Assembly (NCBI RefSeq): GCF_028649535.1
Contig: NZ_JAQSJE010000005.1
Coordinates: forward strand, 32,751-96,750
Direction of reading: 5' to 3'
Source: Mannheimia cairinae
GTDB lineage: Bacteria > Pseudomonadota > Gammaproteobacteria > Enterobacterales > Pasteurellaceae
Length of the DNA: 64,000 nucleotides
Under the pieces are notes generated by a model. That model had not been told where the DNA came from. It saw only the letters and a program-made list of their open reading frames with translations, and did not search any database. Shown piece after piece: positions 27,215-36,781 of this stretch (position 1 is the first letter of the stretch; the number at the start of each line of letters is the position of its first letter). Both the position numbers and the translations under genes were made by a program.

Positions 27215-27970
27215 ATGTCTTCAGTAACCAAGTATCGTTATTTAGCAGTCTTAGGTGGTATTTTAGCTGTGGGCTTAATGGCGGCAGCTTTTATTCTAGG
27301 GAATCAATTTAAAAATTTGCAACAAACTGGTGTTATTACCGTTAAAGGACTTGCTGAGGCAGAGCACAAAGCAACATTAGGAGCATGGAGAGTATCGGTG
27401 TTTGGTTGGGGACCAACCTATAACGAGGCAATGAAAGCTAATCAATTGAACTTAAATCAAGCAGTAAAATTCTTAAAAGAACAAGGTTTTACTGATACAG
27501 ATAGAGAAATTACTGATATTTCTGTTAATGAGCGTACAGAATATTATGTCGATGAGTTTGGTAAAGATCGTTCTCGTAAAAATGGTTATAATGCAACTCG
27601 TTCGATTGTGCTTTCAACCAAAGATTTACCTAAGTTGCAAAAGGCTCTTGCACAAATTCAGTTTTTACGAGCTGAAAATGAAGCAATTGATTTTAGCAAC
27701 CCAGATTATTATTTAGAAAATCTAGAAGAAATTAAACGTGATCTTATTGCCAAGGCAACGCAAGATGCTTATGTAAGAGCAGAAGAATTTGCCAAAACCA
27801 GTAATGTAAAAGTTGGCTTACTTCGCTCAGCTTCGCAAGGATCATTTGATATTAAATCGACCCGCCCAAATACAGAAGATAGCGATGACAGCTATGGCGG
27901 TAGTTACGACACTTCTACCATTGACAAAAAAGTGCGTTTAGTTGTAACTATTCAATATGCGATTAATTAA
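27215..27970 (+). CDS. SIMPL-domain (DUF541) periplasmic protein
   Basis: A 251-residue protein with an N-terminal hydrophobic anchor or signal (residues 10-31, YLAVLGGILAVGLMAAAFIL) and one SIMPL domain: GVITVKGLAEAEHKATLGAW at the start, AVKFLKEQGFTDTDREITDI in the middle, and KVRLVVTIQYAI at the end. Family members (E. coli YggE is related) form oligomers in the periplasm and affect oxidative stress; biochemical role unknown. It follows ychF by 130 bp and precedes a terminator shared with the convergent rph. Confidence 0.85.
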   Translation: MSSVTKYRYLAVLGGILAVGLMAAAFILGNQFKNLQQTGVITVKGLAEAEHKATLGAWRVSVFGWGPTYNEAMKANQLNLNQAVKFLKEQGFTDTDREITDISVNERTEYYVDEFGKDRSRKNGYNATRSIVLSTKDLPKLQKALAQIQFLRAENEAIDFSNPDYYLENLEEIKRDLIAKATQDAYVRAEEFAKTSNVKVGLLRSASQGSFDIKSTRPNTEDSDDSYGGSYDTSTIDKKVRLVVTIQYAIN

Positions 27971-27993
27971 TACTAATTTGCAAAATTTCTAAC

Positions 27994-28034
27994 AAAAAAG
28001 ACCGCTTGTGTTACATTAACAAGCGGTCTTTTTT
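27994..28034. terminator. Bidirectional terminator of perfectly inverted uptake sequences (SIMPL gene / rph)
   Basis: AAAAAAGACCGCTTGT and its exact complement flank a 9-nt loop. The arms contain a full extended uptake word ACAAGCGGTC, and T-runs lie on both strands between convergent genes. Confidence 0.9.
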
Positions 28035-28051
28035 TATCAAAAATTTACAAA

Positions 28052-28768
28052 CTATTCACTTAATGCTTTACGTTGTGCATCTACAAGTTGAGCAATGCCT
28101 TGTTTTGCTAAATCTAATAAGGTAAGTAATTCCTCGTGTGAGAATGGTTCGCCTTCAGCGGTGCCTTGTACTTCGACTAAACGTCCGTCTTCCACCATTA
28201 CCACGTTCATATCGGTTTCTGCGTTAGAATCTTCAATATATTCCAAATCACAAACGGCTTGCCCTTCTACAATGCCCACCGAAATTGCTGCCACTAAGCC
28301 TTTCATCGGGTTGGTTTTTAAAACGCCGTCTTTTACTAATTTATTCATCGCATCGTGTAGTGCGACACAAGCCCCTGTGATAGAGGCAGTACGAGTACCA
28401 CCGTCTGCTTGAATAACATCGCAATCTACGGTAATAGTGCGTTCGCCTAGGGCTTTTAAATCAACTACTGCACGTAATGAGCGGGCAATTAAGCGTTGAA
28501 TTTCCATTGTGCGACCGCCTTGTTTGCCTTTTGCTGCTTCACGCTGGGTGCGAGAGTGTGTGGCACGTGGCAACATTCCGTATTCTGCTGTTACCCAACC
28601 TTGTTGCTGACCTTTTAAAAAGCGTGGAACGGTTTCTTCAACGGTAGCGTTACATAACACTTTAGTATTGCCAAACTCAATCAGCACAGAACCTTCGGCA
28701 TAAAGGGTGTAATTACGGGTGATTTTGATGTCTCTAACTTGATTAACTTCACGATTATTTGGACGCAT
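28052..28768 (-). CDS. rph: Ribonuclease PH
   Basis: Phosphorolytic 3'-5' exoribonuclease that trims tRNA precursors. The 238-residue protein has the normal length and motifs: [16 protein letters not shown] at the N-terminus, [21 protein letters not shown] split by catalytic-site residues, [12 protein letters not shown], and [16 protein letters not shown] for phosphate binding. It diverges from yicC across 133 bp, the conserved rph/yicC arrangement of gamma-proteobacteria. Confidence 0.98.
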   Translation of the reverse strand: MRPNNREVNQVRDIKITRNYTLYAEGSVLIEFGNTKVLCNATVEETVPRFLKGQQQGWVTAEYGMLPRATHSRTQREAAKGKQGGRTMEIQRLIARSLRAVVDLKALGERTITVDCDVIQADGGTRTASITGACVALHDAMNKLVKDGVLKTNPMKGLVAAISVGIVEGQAVCDLEYIEDSNAETDMNVVMVEDGRLVEVQGTAEGEPFSHEELLTLLDLAKQGIAQLVDAQRKALSE

Positions 28769-28901
28769 TTTCTTTTCCTTTTTTCTAAAATTTTTACCAT
28801 TTTAACAAAGAAAACAGTAGAATGTGATGTTTATTCATAAAAGAATATTTCTACCATTTCCCCTTGAGAGAGAAGGGAACAATATAAAACAAGGAATAAC
28901 A

Positions 28902-29765
28902 ATGATTTATAGTATGACCGCCTTCGCCCATTTAGAATTAAAAAAAGAGTGGGGTAATGCCGTGTGGGAAATCCGCTCGGTCAATCAACGTTTTTTAGAA
29001 ACCTATTTCCGCTTGCCTGAACAATTCCGTAACCTTGAAATGACCTTGCGTGAACGTCTAAGAGCCTCTTTAACCCGTGGTAAAGTGGAATGTAGCTTGC
29101 GGATTGATTTAAGCAAAACGCAAAATAGCGAAATCGCCTTAAACCAAGAGTATGCGACACAGGTTATCCACTCATTAAAATGGCTGAAAGAAATTGCAAA
29201 TGAAGGGGAAATCAATTTGGTTGATGTATTACGTTTCCCGGGGGTTGTGGATAACGAAAGCCAAGACTTAGACCAAATCGCCCAAGATTTATTGGCAGGC
29301 TTTGAGCAAATTCTGGCAGACTTTATCGCAATGCGTGCCAGAGAAGGGGAAAACGTACAGAACTTGATTCAACAACGTTTAGATGCGATTTCTGTCGAAG
29401 CAAGCAAGGTTCAAGCCTTAATGCCTGAAATTCTGCAATGGCAGAAAGATCGCTTACAACAACGTTTTGATGAGCTCAATTTACAGCTCGATCCGCAACG
29501 CTTAGAACAAGAAATGGTGCTATTAGCACAACGTGTGGACGTGGCGGAGGAGTTAGATCGTTTACAACTTCACGTGAAAGAAACCAGCAATATTTTGAAA
29601 AAAGGCGGAGCCGTTGGGCGTAAGTTGGATTTTATGATGCAAGAGCTTAACCGTGAATCTAACACACTTGCTTCAAAATCGATCAATGCCGAAGTAACTA
29701 ATTCTGCGGTTGAGCTTAAAGTGCTTATCGAGCAAATGCGTGAACAAATTCAGAATTTAGAATAG
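28902..29765 (+). CDS. yicC: YicC-family endoribonuclease
   Basis: The start at 28902 gives MIYSMTAFAHLELK, 287 residues, equal to the E. coli length, with AAGGAATAAC just upstream; the frame extends 26 codons further upstream without support. The N-terminal YicC domain (WEIRSVNQRFLETYFRLPE) and C-terminal DUF1732 domain (LKKGGAVGRKLDFMMQELNRE, then LIEQMREQIQNLE) are both visible. E. coli YicC is reported as an endoribonuclease affecting RyhB-type small RNA turnover, of interest given the Fur-driven small RNA candidate in this window. ygfZ follows by 9 bp. Confidence 0.93.
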   Translation: MIYSMTAFAHLELKKEWGNAVWEIRSVNQRFLETYFRLPEQFRNLEMTLRERLRASLTRGKVECSLRIDLSKTQNSEIALNQEYATQVIHSLKWLKEIANEGEINLVDVLRFPGVVDNESQDLDQIAQDLLAGFEQILADFIAMRAREGENVQNLIQQRLDAISVEASKVQALMPEILQWQKDRLQQRFDELNLQLDPQRLEQEMVLLAQRVDVAEELDRLQLHVKETSNILKKGGAVGRKLDFMMQELNRESNTLASKSINAEVTNSAVELKVLIEQMREQIQNLE

Positions 29766-29774
29766 GAGCAGAAT

Positions 29775-30650
29775 ATGAAATATGAGAACCAATATCCATC
29801 AAATCTCTGCGTGCAACTTGCTCAGTATCGTTTAATTGAAGTAGCAGGTGCAGATGCTGAGAAATACCTACAAGGGCAATTAACCTGCGATGTGGTAAAA
29901 CTGGCGGTTGGCGAGCATACTTTAACCTCTCATTGTGATCCGAAAGGCAAAATGAGTGCCTTATTCCGCCTATTCCGTGCAGAAACTGAAAAATTCATTG
30001 TGGTTATTCACACAAGCTTACTGCCAGAGGCCTTAACCCAATTAAAAAAATATGCGGTCTTTTCAAAAGTAACTTTCACGGAATTAGACACGCTAATTTA
30101 CGGCATTATGGGCGATGAGGTTTTTGCAAAATTAACCGAAAATTCGACTGCTTTAACTTTAACTCAAGGGCAAAAACGAGCTTTTGTGTGGGGCGAAACC
30201 TTAACACCTAATGCAGATGAAAGCCTATGGACACTGCTTGATATCCAACACGGCATTCCTGTGCTACTTAAAGAAAATCAATTTGAGCTGATTCCGCAAG
30301 CGACAAACCTACAAGCGGTCGAAAATGCGATTTCTTTTACCAAAGGTTGCTATATCGGACAAGAAACCGTAGCTCGTGCCAAATACCGTGGGGCAAATAA
30401 ACGAGCGTTATTTACCCTAGTTGGCGAATTTGAAGGTGAAATAACCCTGCCAGAACCCGCCTCAGCGGTTGAAATGCAACTGGGCGAAAACTGGCGAGCA
30501 ACAGGCACAGTTCTTACCAGCGTTGCTCACAACCAAACACTTTGGGTGCAAGTAGTGTTAAATAAAGAAGTGGAAACCGAAACTCCGTTCCGAGTGAATG
30601 GGGTAAATTTGAAAATGGTCGATTTGCCTTATAGTTTGGAAGAAGGATAA
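29775..30650 (+). CDS. ygfZ: Folate-binding YgfZ/GcvT-like protein for Fe-S cluster assembly and tRNA modification
   Basis: A 291-residue protein of the GcvT superfamily. The diagnostic YgfZ motif KGCYIGQETVARAKYRG, with its essential cysteine, is at about residue 191. YgfZ uses tetrahydrofolate and supports radical-SAM Fe-S enzymes such as MiaB, especially under oxidative stress. It lies 9 bp after yicC and is presumably cotranscribed. A hairpin terminator at 30657-30687 follows directly. Confidence 0.95.
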   Translation: MKYENQYPSNLCVQLAQYRLIEVAGADAEKYLQGQLTCDVVKLAVGEHTLTSHCDPKGKMSALFRLFRAETEKFIVVIHTSLLPEALTQLKKYAVFSKVTFTELDTLIYGIMGDEVFAKLTENSTALTLTQGQKRAFVWGETLTPNADESLWTLLDIQHGIPVLLKENQFELIPQATNLQAVENAISFTKGCYIGQETVARAKYRGANKRALFTLVGEFEGEITLPEPASAVEMQLGENWRATGTVLTSVAHNQTLWVQVVLNKEVETETPFRVNGVNLKMVDLPYSLEEG

Positions 30651-30656
30651 GAAAAT

Positions 30657-30687
30657 AAACGGTCATATTTTTTATATGACCGTTTTA
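30657..30687. terminator. Bidirectional terminator between ygfZ and the siderophore receptor gene
   Basis: AAACGGTCATAT pairs with ATATGACCGTTT around a 5-nt loop, with A/T-rich flanks, between convergent genes. Confidence 0.85.
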
Positions 30688-30714
30688 CTTTATCTGTCCG
30701 TAAAATTATCTTAA

Positions 30715-32886
30715 CTAAAACTTATAACTGAATGTTCCTACAATATTTCGTGGAGTGCCGTAAGAGTGCGAATTTGGGCTCGTGCGGTAAGTTTTATCAA
30801 ATAGATTATCGACATTCAACCCCAGTTCAGTGTGTTTGCTGAAACGGTAACGTGCCATTAAATCGACGACCGCATAAGATTTTTGTGTGGAGACGGCACG
30901 GGCTTTAGCAGCTAGCTCTTCACTTGCACCATAATTTAAGCCCCAAGGCGTGCCTTCGTAGATTTTGCTTTGCCAACGAACACCACCACCGACCGTCAGA
31001 TCACCTGCGGTATAACTGCTGAACAGTTTAAATTGGCGACGCGGCACTTCCGGTTTAAATGGACTGCCGTTACTGTTTTTGCCGATAGCTTGGCTGAAAC
31101 CGGCAGAAATGAGCCAATTCTCTGTTACTAAGCCGTTGATTTCTACCTCAAAACCGCGGGTTTTAGTGCTTGGGTCAAAGTCATAGTAGTCGCATGTCAA
31201 ACCACCTGCGGTATAAGCTGCACAAAAGCCGACGTTCTGTTTACGGGTTTCAAACAGTGCAACTGCACCGTTCAGTTTGCCTTCAAAAAATTCCCCTTTT
31301 AAACCAGCTTCTAAATTACTGCCTTTTTCTGCATTAAGATAGCGATTGGCTTGATCACGTTTGGTCTGTGGTTTAAAAATCTGCGCATAGCTGGTATAGA
31401 CTGAGAGATTATTGCTCACATCATAAACAATGCCGGTGTAAGGCGTAAAACTGCCTTGGCTGTTCTGCCCGTTGGTGATGTACTGTGTGTCTTCGGTCAC
31501 GTTAAAGCGTGTATAACGTCCACCTAAAATCACGGCGAGTTTATCCGTTGGACGTAAACGGGTGGCAGCATACGCACCGATTTGGCGAATTCTGTTGTAA
31601 TCTTGACCGCTTGCTATCCAATCAGGCAAAGTATAGTTGCCGTCAAATCCGCCCATTACCGCAGGATCGCGGAAAATTCGGGCAATTTGGCGTGCGTAGC
31701 GTGGTTGGTCACTTTTCAGATGATAGCCACTGATACCAAACATAGCATCGTGTTCACGTCCCCATAGACCGTACTGCCCGTTCAATGCCAAAGTAAAATT
31801 GTGTTGGCTTGGGCGTTCATCACTTTTCACAATCGCACCAGCAACCATTGGCACATTCGGAATTGCAAACGCTGAGCCGGCAATACCAGCAACTTGATCA
31901 CGGTGTCCTTTGGTGTAGCCGTATTCTGTTTTCAGTTCCCAGTTATTCGCAAAGCGGTGTTTCAATTCGGTAAACAGGTTTAAATTGCTAAAACGGGTAT
32001 AAGAGCCGTTGATTGTCGCATTGCTTTTGCGTGTAGCAGGGATTGCATTACCATCGGTATCGTACAGCACCAAGCCAAACATAGAGCTGTTTAAATCGCG
32101 CATATATTGGTGCGTACCGCCTAAGGTCAGTGTGGTATTTGGCGTAATATCCCATTCGGTAACAGCATAAACCATACCATTGCGGTTATCGGCACGATCA
32201 CGGAAGGTATCTGTGCCGCTGTAACTGGCGACAATCCGCCCGCGTACGGAATTATCACTATTTAAACCACTGGAAAGATCAAGCTCCGTGCTATGCAGAT
32301 TAAAGCTACCAACTTTGGCACCAATTGAACCTTGAAATTCTTTTGTCGGGCGTTTACGGTGTAGACTGACCGTTGCACTCGGCTCGCCTGAACCATCCAT
32401 TAACGCGGTTGCACCGCGCAACACTTCAATACGATCATATTGCGCAGTATTCAGCACACTCCACGCATTCGGCTCATCACCTGGCCCTTTTCCACCCAAG
32501 CCCACATTACTGGTCGGCATCCCATCCAACTGGAAATTCTCCACACGATTACCACGGGCATAAAGCACGGAATAGCCTGATGTCGTCGAGCCTTTCACAT
32601 CCGTATAAAGCCCAACCGCTTGATTTAAAGCTTTGCCTAGACTATCCAAATTCTGATCTTTAATTTGCTGTTCGGAAATAATACTCACATTTTGAGGAGT
32701 ATCTCTTAATGTTAATGGTAAGCCGGTTGCGGTACTCGTTCCATAAGCTCCATACCCTTGGTTATAGCTGTTTGTGGGGGAAGAGCTAATTACCTCTATG
32801 GTTGAAAGAGTCGTATTTTCTGCAGAGGAATAAGCAGAAAGTAGTGCAATATTTAGTGTGGTTAATAGAAATTTGCTACGTTTCAT
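30715..32886 (-). CDS. TonB-dependent outer-membrane siderophore receptor
   Basis: A 723-residue receptor with signal peptide (residues 1-22), a TonB-box-like TLSTIEVISSS, a plug domain (PLTLRDTPQNVSIISEQQIKDQ, VLRGATALMDGSGEPSATV), and a 22-strand beta barrel ending in aromatic Phe (GTFSYKF), as BAM substrates require. The plug is of the ferrichrome/ferrioxamine/pyoverdine receptor type (TIGR-style siderophore receptor). The Fur-like word at 32910-32928 lies just upstream, and an AraC regulator, a permease and a siderophore reductase gene are divergent, forming a cassette for uptake of a foreign siderophore. The ligand is not predictable from sequence. Confidence 0.92.
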   Translation of the reverse strand: MKRSKFLLTTLNIALLSAYSSAENTTLSTIEVISSSPTNSYNQGYGAYGTSTATGLPLTLRDTPQNVSIISEQQIKDQNLDSLGKALNQAVGLYTDVKGSTTSGYSVLYARGNRVENFQLDGMPTSNVGLGGKGPGDEPNAWSVLNTAQYDRIEVLRGATALMDGSGEPSATVSLHRKRPTKEFQGSIGAKVGSFNLHSTELDLSSGLNSDNSVRGRIVASYSGTDTFRDRADNRNGMVYAVTEWDITPNTTLTLGGTHQYMRDLNSSMFGLVLYDTDGNAIPATRKSNATINGSYTRFSNLNLFTELKHRFANNWELKTEYGYTKGHRDQVAGIAGSAFAIPNVPMVAGAIVKSDERPSQHNFTLALNGQYGLWGREHDAMFGISGYHLKSDQPRYARQIARIFRDPAVMGGFDGNYTLPDWIASGQDYNRIRQIGAYAATRLRPTDKLAVILGGRYTRFNVTEDTQYITNGQNSQGSFTPYTGIVYDVSNNLSVYTSYAQIFKPQTKRDQANRYLNAEKGSNLEAGLKGEFFEGKLNGAVALFETRKQNVGFCAAYTAGGLTCDYYDFDPSTKTRGFEVEINGLVTENWLISAGFSQAIGKNSNGSPFKPEVPRRQFKLFSSYTAGDLTVGGGVRWQSKIYEGTPWGLNYGASEELAAKARAVSTQKSYAVVDLMARYRFSKHTELGLNVDNLFDKTYRTSPNSHSYGTPRNIVGTFSYKF

Positions 32887-32909
32887 TGTTTTTCCTATGA
32901 TATTATGTA

Positions 32910-32928
32910 AATAAGAATAATTTTCATA
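32910..32928 (-). promoter_or_regulatory. Candidate Fur box upstream of the siderophore receptor
   Basis: The word matches the 19-bp Fur consensus at 12 of 19 positions and keeps the NATAA...ATAAT hexamer pattern. It lies 24 bp upstream of the receptor start in the receptor/AraC divergent region. Confidence 0.45.
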
Positions 32929-33002
32929 TCATTTTATGCGAAGATTTTTTTATAAAACACACTAAATAAACAATTTTAACCCCCTAAGGACACAATACTT
33001 CA

Positions 33003-33877
33003 ATGCTCACTTCGAAAAACTACCGCCAAATCGATCCAACCCCGGAATTATTGGGTATAATGAATTATCGTGAATTTAACAACGGTTTTGCTTGGAAAAT
33101 TGCTCAGTTGCACTGTCAGCAAAAGGAATTTCACACGCCTACCTATTTCCATCCGAGTTTACGACTGGTGTTTACGCTTAAAGGGACAACCCATTTAACC
33201 TTTGGCAAGAAAAGTATTTTGTTGAATGCGGGCGAAGGGGCAGTACTACCGAATTTAGGTATGGAGCAACAAGGTCAAAAAAGGTTTTATGCCGGCAAAA
33301 TGCAAAAAGAACTGGTTCTATTTTTCGAGCCTCAGTGGGTGGCAATGAGTGGCATTGATCTCCGCTTGCTCCAACAGTTGGAAGACGGTTTACAGCCACG
33401 TCAGTTTCAGATTAACAGCTCAATGCAGCTACTGCTGGCTCAACTGCTACACAGCGAGCAAAACCCGACCCAATGGCAATTACCGATACAGTGCAATTTA
33501 TCGTTCAGCCTGCTGCTGGAAGTGATGCAAAGCCTGTTCCCGGCAAAACCGTTGGATAATGAAAAAAGCCCGAGCCACAAGCGGTTAGACAAACTGTTTG
33601 ACCTGCTCCACAGCGGTGAAGCAGATAACTGGACACTTGCCAAAATTGCCAAAGCCTGTTGCAGCAACCCAACCACGTTACAGCGGGAATTTCAGCAGCA
33701 GTACGATTTCACGATTATCCACTACCTGCGAAAACTCAAAATGCAACGGGCAAAACAAGCCTTGCAGGGCGGAATGAGTTCAGCGAAGCGGCACAGCTCG
33801 CAGGTTATCGCAAGGTGGAATGTTTTAGCTGCCAGTTTCAGTCCGAATTTGGGATCAAACCGAGCAGCGTGAAGTAA
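33003..33877 (+). pseudogene. AraC-family regulator of the siderophore cassette, frameshifted near the C-terminus
   Basis: The first frame (33003-33872) reads an AraC-type protein with an N-terminal ligand domain and a first helix-turn-helix (WTLAKIAKACCSNPTTLQRE), then loses similarity after LKMQRAKQALQGG. The missing second helix-turn-helix, NEFSEAAQLAGYRKVECFS..., is encoded in another frame and ends at 33877. One extra A at the short A-run 33773-33774 restores ...QALQGGNEFSEAAQLAGY..., a typical AraC end. The gene is therefore broken by one base or misread. Position suggests an activator of the receptor and the two downstream genes (PchR/FoxR-like), inducible by the ferric siderophore. 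Confidence 0.82.
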
Positions 33878-33919
33878 CAAGCGGTCGAATTTCGCCGATT
33901 TTTTGCAAAATCATACAAA

Positions 33920-35116
33920 ATGAACAGAGCCTTTACTTACTTCCTTTTCATCTTTGCCTATATGAGCCAACATATCGGCTCAGGCTTTATTGCGATTACG
34001 CTGGTGGTCTTATTGCGTGAGCAAGGAGCAAGCCTGGCGGAACTTGGCTGGCTACAACTGATTATCCTGCCATACTCTCTGCGTTTTCTTTGGTCGCCAC
34101 TGGTTGATCGGTTTGGCTTTACGCATAAAGGACATTTTCGCAACTGGCTGCTACCGGTGCAGTACGGCATTATGCTCTGCTGGTTGGCATTAAGCCAAAT
34201 TCAGCCGCTTTCTCACTTTCCGTTTCTGTTTGCCGTGTTGCTGCTGTTTGCCTTGATGATTGGCACGCAAGATCTCGCCTTAGACGGCTTGGCGTGCACC
34301 GCCTTTTCCAGCCAAGAACGGCTCACAATCAACACCATTCAGATCGCCAGAGGAATGATCGGCAACTTAATTGGTGGTGGTTTAGTGATTCTTTATCCCC
34401 ACTTGGGTTGGCAGAATTCGCTGCTGATTTTAGCCGCATTGTCTGCCCTGCCGATTTTCTGGATTCTCCGCTATCAAGAACCGACGCCACGCACAACACA
34501 ACCTGCCACCCTCGCCCAAAGCTGGCAATCGCTCTTTCTGTTTTGGAAAGGCAAAGCGGCGTGGCTGGCAATGCTCGCCCTGTATGCTATCAGTTTTTCC
34601 GGCGGCTTTGCGATACTTTATCCGGCACTCGTGGATGGTGGCTGGACAATGGCGGAGATCGGCGTATTGATGAATTACGGCGTGATTATCGGGCTGGTCG
34701 CCGTCATTGTAATTATGCCGATCAACCGCAAACTGCCAAGAGCCACCGGCAGCCGCCTATTTACCCTGATACAAATGTTCAGCCTACTGGCACTGCTCCC
34801 GCTCGCCTTGGGTCACCACAGCCCAATCTGGGTGTATATGGCGGTTACGGCTTGCTATCTGAGCTTCGCCCCAATGTTTGCCACCAACAGTGCCACGATG
34901 ATGGACATTGCTTCCCGAGAAGCAACGCCTACCACCGCCTACACCGTACAAATTGCCGTGGCAATGCTGTTTTCCATTCTTGCCAATATGCTCTGTTTAC
35001 AGTTGGCAAATGCGTTTGGCTATGCCTCCGTCATCTTTTTATCCCTTGCTGCGGCAACGGTGGCGAGCCTGTTTATACCGAAAATCATAGAGAGAATGTT
35101 GAATGACCCGCACTGA
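33920..35116 (+). CDS. RhtX/FptX-like siderophore permease (MFS)
   Basis: A 398-residue twelve-helix MFS protein. The N-terminal half contains LVVLLREQGASLAELGWLQL, LRFLWSPLVDRFG and IGTQDLALDGLA, resembling the AmpG-like group that includes RhtX and FptX, single-subunit inner-membrane importers of ferric rhizobactin and pyochelin. Codons are rich in CTG/GCC/CGC, unlike the TTA/GCA-rich neighbours, which suggests foreign origin. The downstream reductase gene starts within its last 14 bases, so the two are coupled. Substrate assignment is inference from family and context. Confidence 0.8.
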   Translation: MNRAFTYFLFIFAYMSQHIGSGFIAITLVVLLREQGASLAELGWLQLIILPYSLRFLWSPLVDRFGFTHKGHFRNWLLPVQYGIMLCWLALSQIQPLSHFPFLFAVLLLFALMIGTQDLALDGLACTAFSSQERLTINTIQIARGMIGNLIGGGLVILYPHLGWQNSLLILAALSALPIFWILRYQEPTPRTTQPATLAQSWQSLFLFWKGKAAWLAMLALYAISFSGGFAILYPALVDGGWTMAEIGVLMNYGVIIGLVAVIVIMPINRKLPRATGSRLFTLIQMFSLLALLPLALGHHSPIWVYMAVTACYLSFAPMFATNSATMMDIASREATPTTAYTVQIAVAMLFSILANMLCLQLANAFGYASVIFLSLAAATVASLFIPKIIERMLNDPH

Positions 35117-36191
35117 AATCGCTAATCAAGCCTACAAAATTGATATTTTAGAACACCTAAACGAAGATCACGCCGCTGAGTTGTTGGAAATAGCCCAAGC
35201 CTTCTGCCACTCAACAGTACAAGTGGTCACTTTGCGTGATCTTTTTGCAGAAGGGGCGTTGGTGGAAGCTGACGGCACAGAATACTTCGTCCCATTCAAT
35301 TTAGGCGGCGACGATCTGCACGAAAAAGTGGAATATCTCGCTTACTCCGCCAAAGTCAAACTCGGCAAACCGTTACACGCCAAAGCCAACCACTATTTTG
35401 AAGTGCTGGAAAATGAGCGAATTACACCGAATATGTGCCGTTTAACGCTAAAAAGCGAAGTAGCACTACCAGAAAATGAGCCGGGATTTGCGTGGGATTT
35501 TGCCCTCAAAACCCTCGCCCAAGCCCCGAATAATGTTGCAAAAAATGCCACAAAACTGACCGCTTGCGGACAGCTCTGGCAACGCCTGTACTGGTGGGGA
35601 TTGAAATTTCTGCCAAGTGAAAAGCGTGAGCGAATTTTGCACTCCTTCCATAAAGATCGCCGCTACTACACCTTACGCAAAGCCTTCAAAAGCGGCGACA
35701 AACCGTTCTCAGATTTGGCTTGGGTCGATATTTTCCTACACGGCGAAACCCACGGTGGCACGTGGGCGAAAAATCTACAAAAAGGCGATTTAATCTACGC
35801 CTGTGCCGAATACCACGAAAATACCGACCACCTACACAGTGGGCAAGCCGTACTGATTGCCGATGAAATCAGCCTACCCACCGTGGCTGATTTACTGGAA
35901 CAGTGGAAAAATTCCGTACCACCGGTAGTCATTTGCTTAACGGCTGATCAGCATGAACAAGCTTATTTGCTTGATGAAATGTTACCGCAAAGTAGCCAAA
36001 TTCATCGCTTGGTAGGTCAGCAAAGTGCTGAGAAAATCATCAATATTTTGAAAAGTCTGCCACACATCGACAACGTTTGGGGTGCATTCGAACACCATAC
36101 AGCCAAAGCAGTAAGACTCTATCTACGCAACGAGCGTGGGCTGAGCGCGAAACAAAATCGCGTGAAAGGGTATTGGATTGACTCTATATAA
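35103..36191 (+). CDS. DUF2470 / siderophore-interacting (ferric reductase) fusion protein
   Basis: A 362-residue cytoplasmic protein. Residues 1-95 look like a DUF2470/haem-utilisation-type domain (LEHLNEDHAAELLEIAQAF), and the rest like a siderophore-interacting FAD-binding protein (ViuB/SIP), with RRYYTLRKAF as the flavin-region RxYT motif, DIFLHGETHGGTWAKNLQKGD, and the closing LRNERGLSAKQNRVKGYW. SIPs reduce ferric siderophores with NAD(P)H or ferredoxin to release iron. It overlaps the permease gene by 14 bp. Together with the receptor this gives outer-membrane uptake, inner-membrane uptake and iron release, but no periplasmic binding protein or siderophore synthesis genes. Confidence 0.82.
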   Translation: MTRTEIANQAYKIDILEHLNEDHAAELLEIAQAFCHSTVQVVTLRDLFAEGALVEADGTEYFVPFNLGGDDLHEKVEYLAYSAKVKLGKPLHAKANHYFEVLENERITPNMCRLTLKSEVALPENEPGFAWDFALKTLAQAPNNVAKNATKLTACGQLWQRLYWWGLKFLPSEKRERILHSFHKDRRYYTLRKAFKSGDKPFSDLAWVDIFLHGETHGGTWAKNLQKGDLIYACAEYHENTDHLHSGQAVLIADEISLPTVADLLEQWKNSVPPVVICLTADQHEQAYLLDEMLPQSSQIHRLVGQQSAEKIINILKSLPHIDNVWGAFEHHTAKAVRLYLRNERGLSAKQNRVKGYWIDSI

Positions 36192-36285
36192 CGGATGAAG
36201 AGCAAGAAAAAGCCTTGAACTATTGAATTTCAAGGTTTCCAGTGATTTGTAGGTAGGAAATATTTCAGTTTGATATAATTGATTT

Positions 36286-36570
<285 letters not shown>

Positions 36571-36574
36571 TTAA

Positions 36575-36620
36575 ACAAGCGGTAGATTTTGCAAAAAAGT
36601 TTACAAATCTGACCGCTTGT
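36575..36620. repeat. Inverted uptake-sequence pair between divergent yfhL and the TTT operon
   Basis: ACAAGCGGT (36575-36583) faces ACCGCTTGT (36612-36620), with extended pairing AGATTTTG/CAAATCT. It lies between two divergent genes, 5' of the CRP site, so it is not in a terminator position for either. Confidence 0.75.
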
Positions 36621-36651
36621 AAGCAACATTACCTATTATAAAACAAAATAG

Positions 36652-36667
36652 TGTGAACTACTTCACA
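36652..36667 (+). promoter_or_regulatory. Perfect CRP site for the TTT operon
   Basis: TGTGAACTACTTCACA matches TGTGA-N6-TCACA at all ten arm positions. With a TATTAT -10 at 36708-36713 and a start near 36720, its centre would be at about -60, the class I activation position. Confidence 0.75.
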
Positions 36668-36716
36668 TTTTTGCAATTTGAAGATTTATTGTTTTGTGGG
36701 AATTATTTATTATTTC

Positions 36717-36732
36717 ATCGAAACGTTTCGAT
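36717..36732. promoter_or_regulatory. LacI-family operator (probable RbsR site)
   Basis: ATCGAAACGTTTCGAT is a perfect 16-bp palindrome with the central CG and AAACG/CGTTT half-sites of LacI-family operators. It overlaps the likely transcription start and sits 50 bp before the first TTT gene; rbsR at the end of the same cluster is the obvious cognate repressor. Confidence 0.75.
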
Positions 36733-36781
36733 ATCTTTTGTCGAATTCTTCTCTCTCAAACCATACTCAGTGAGGAACATT

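Noticed and set aside
34294-35106. 270-codon open frame inside the RhtX-like permease gene
   Set aside because: It is on the same strand in another frame of a G+C-rich gene; it has no ribosome site or recognisable domain, while the permease frame has twelve helices.
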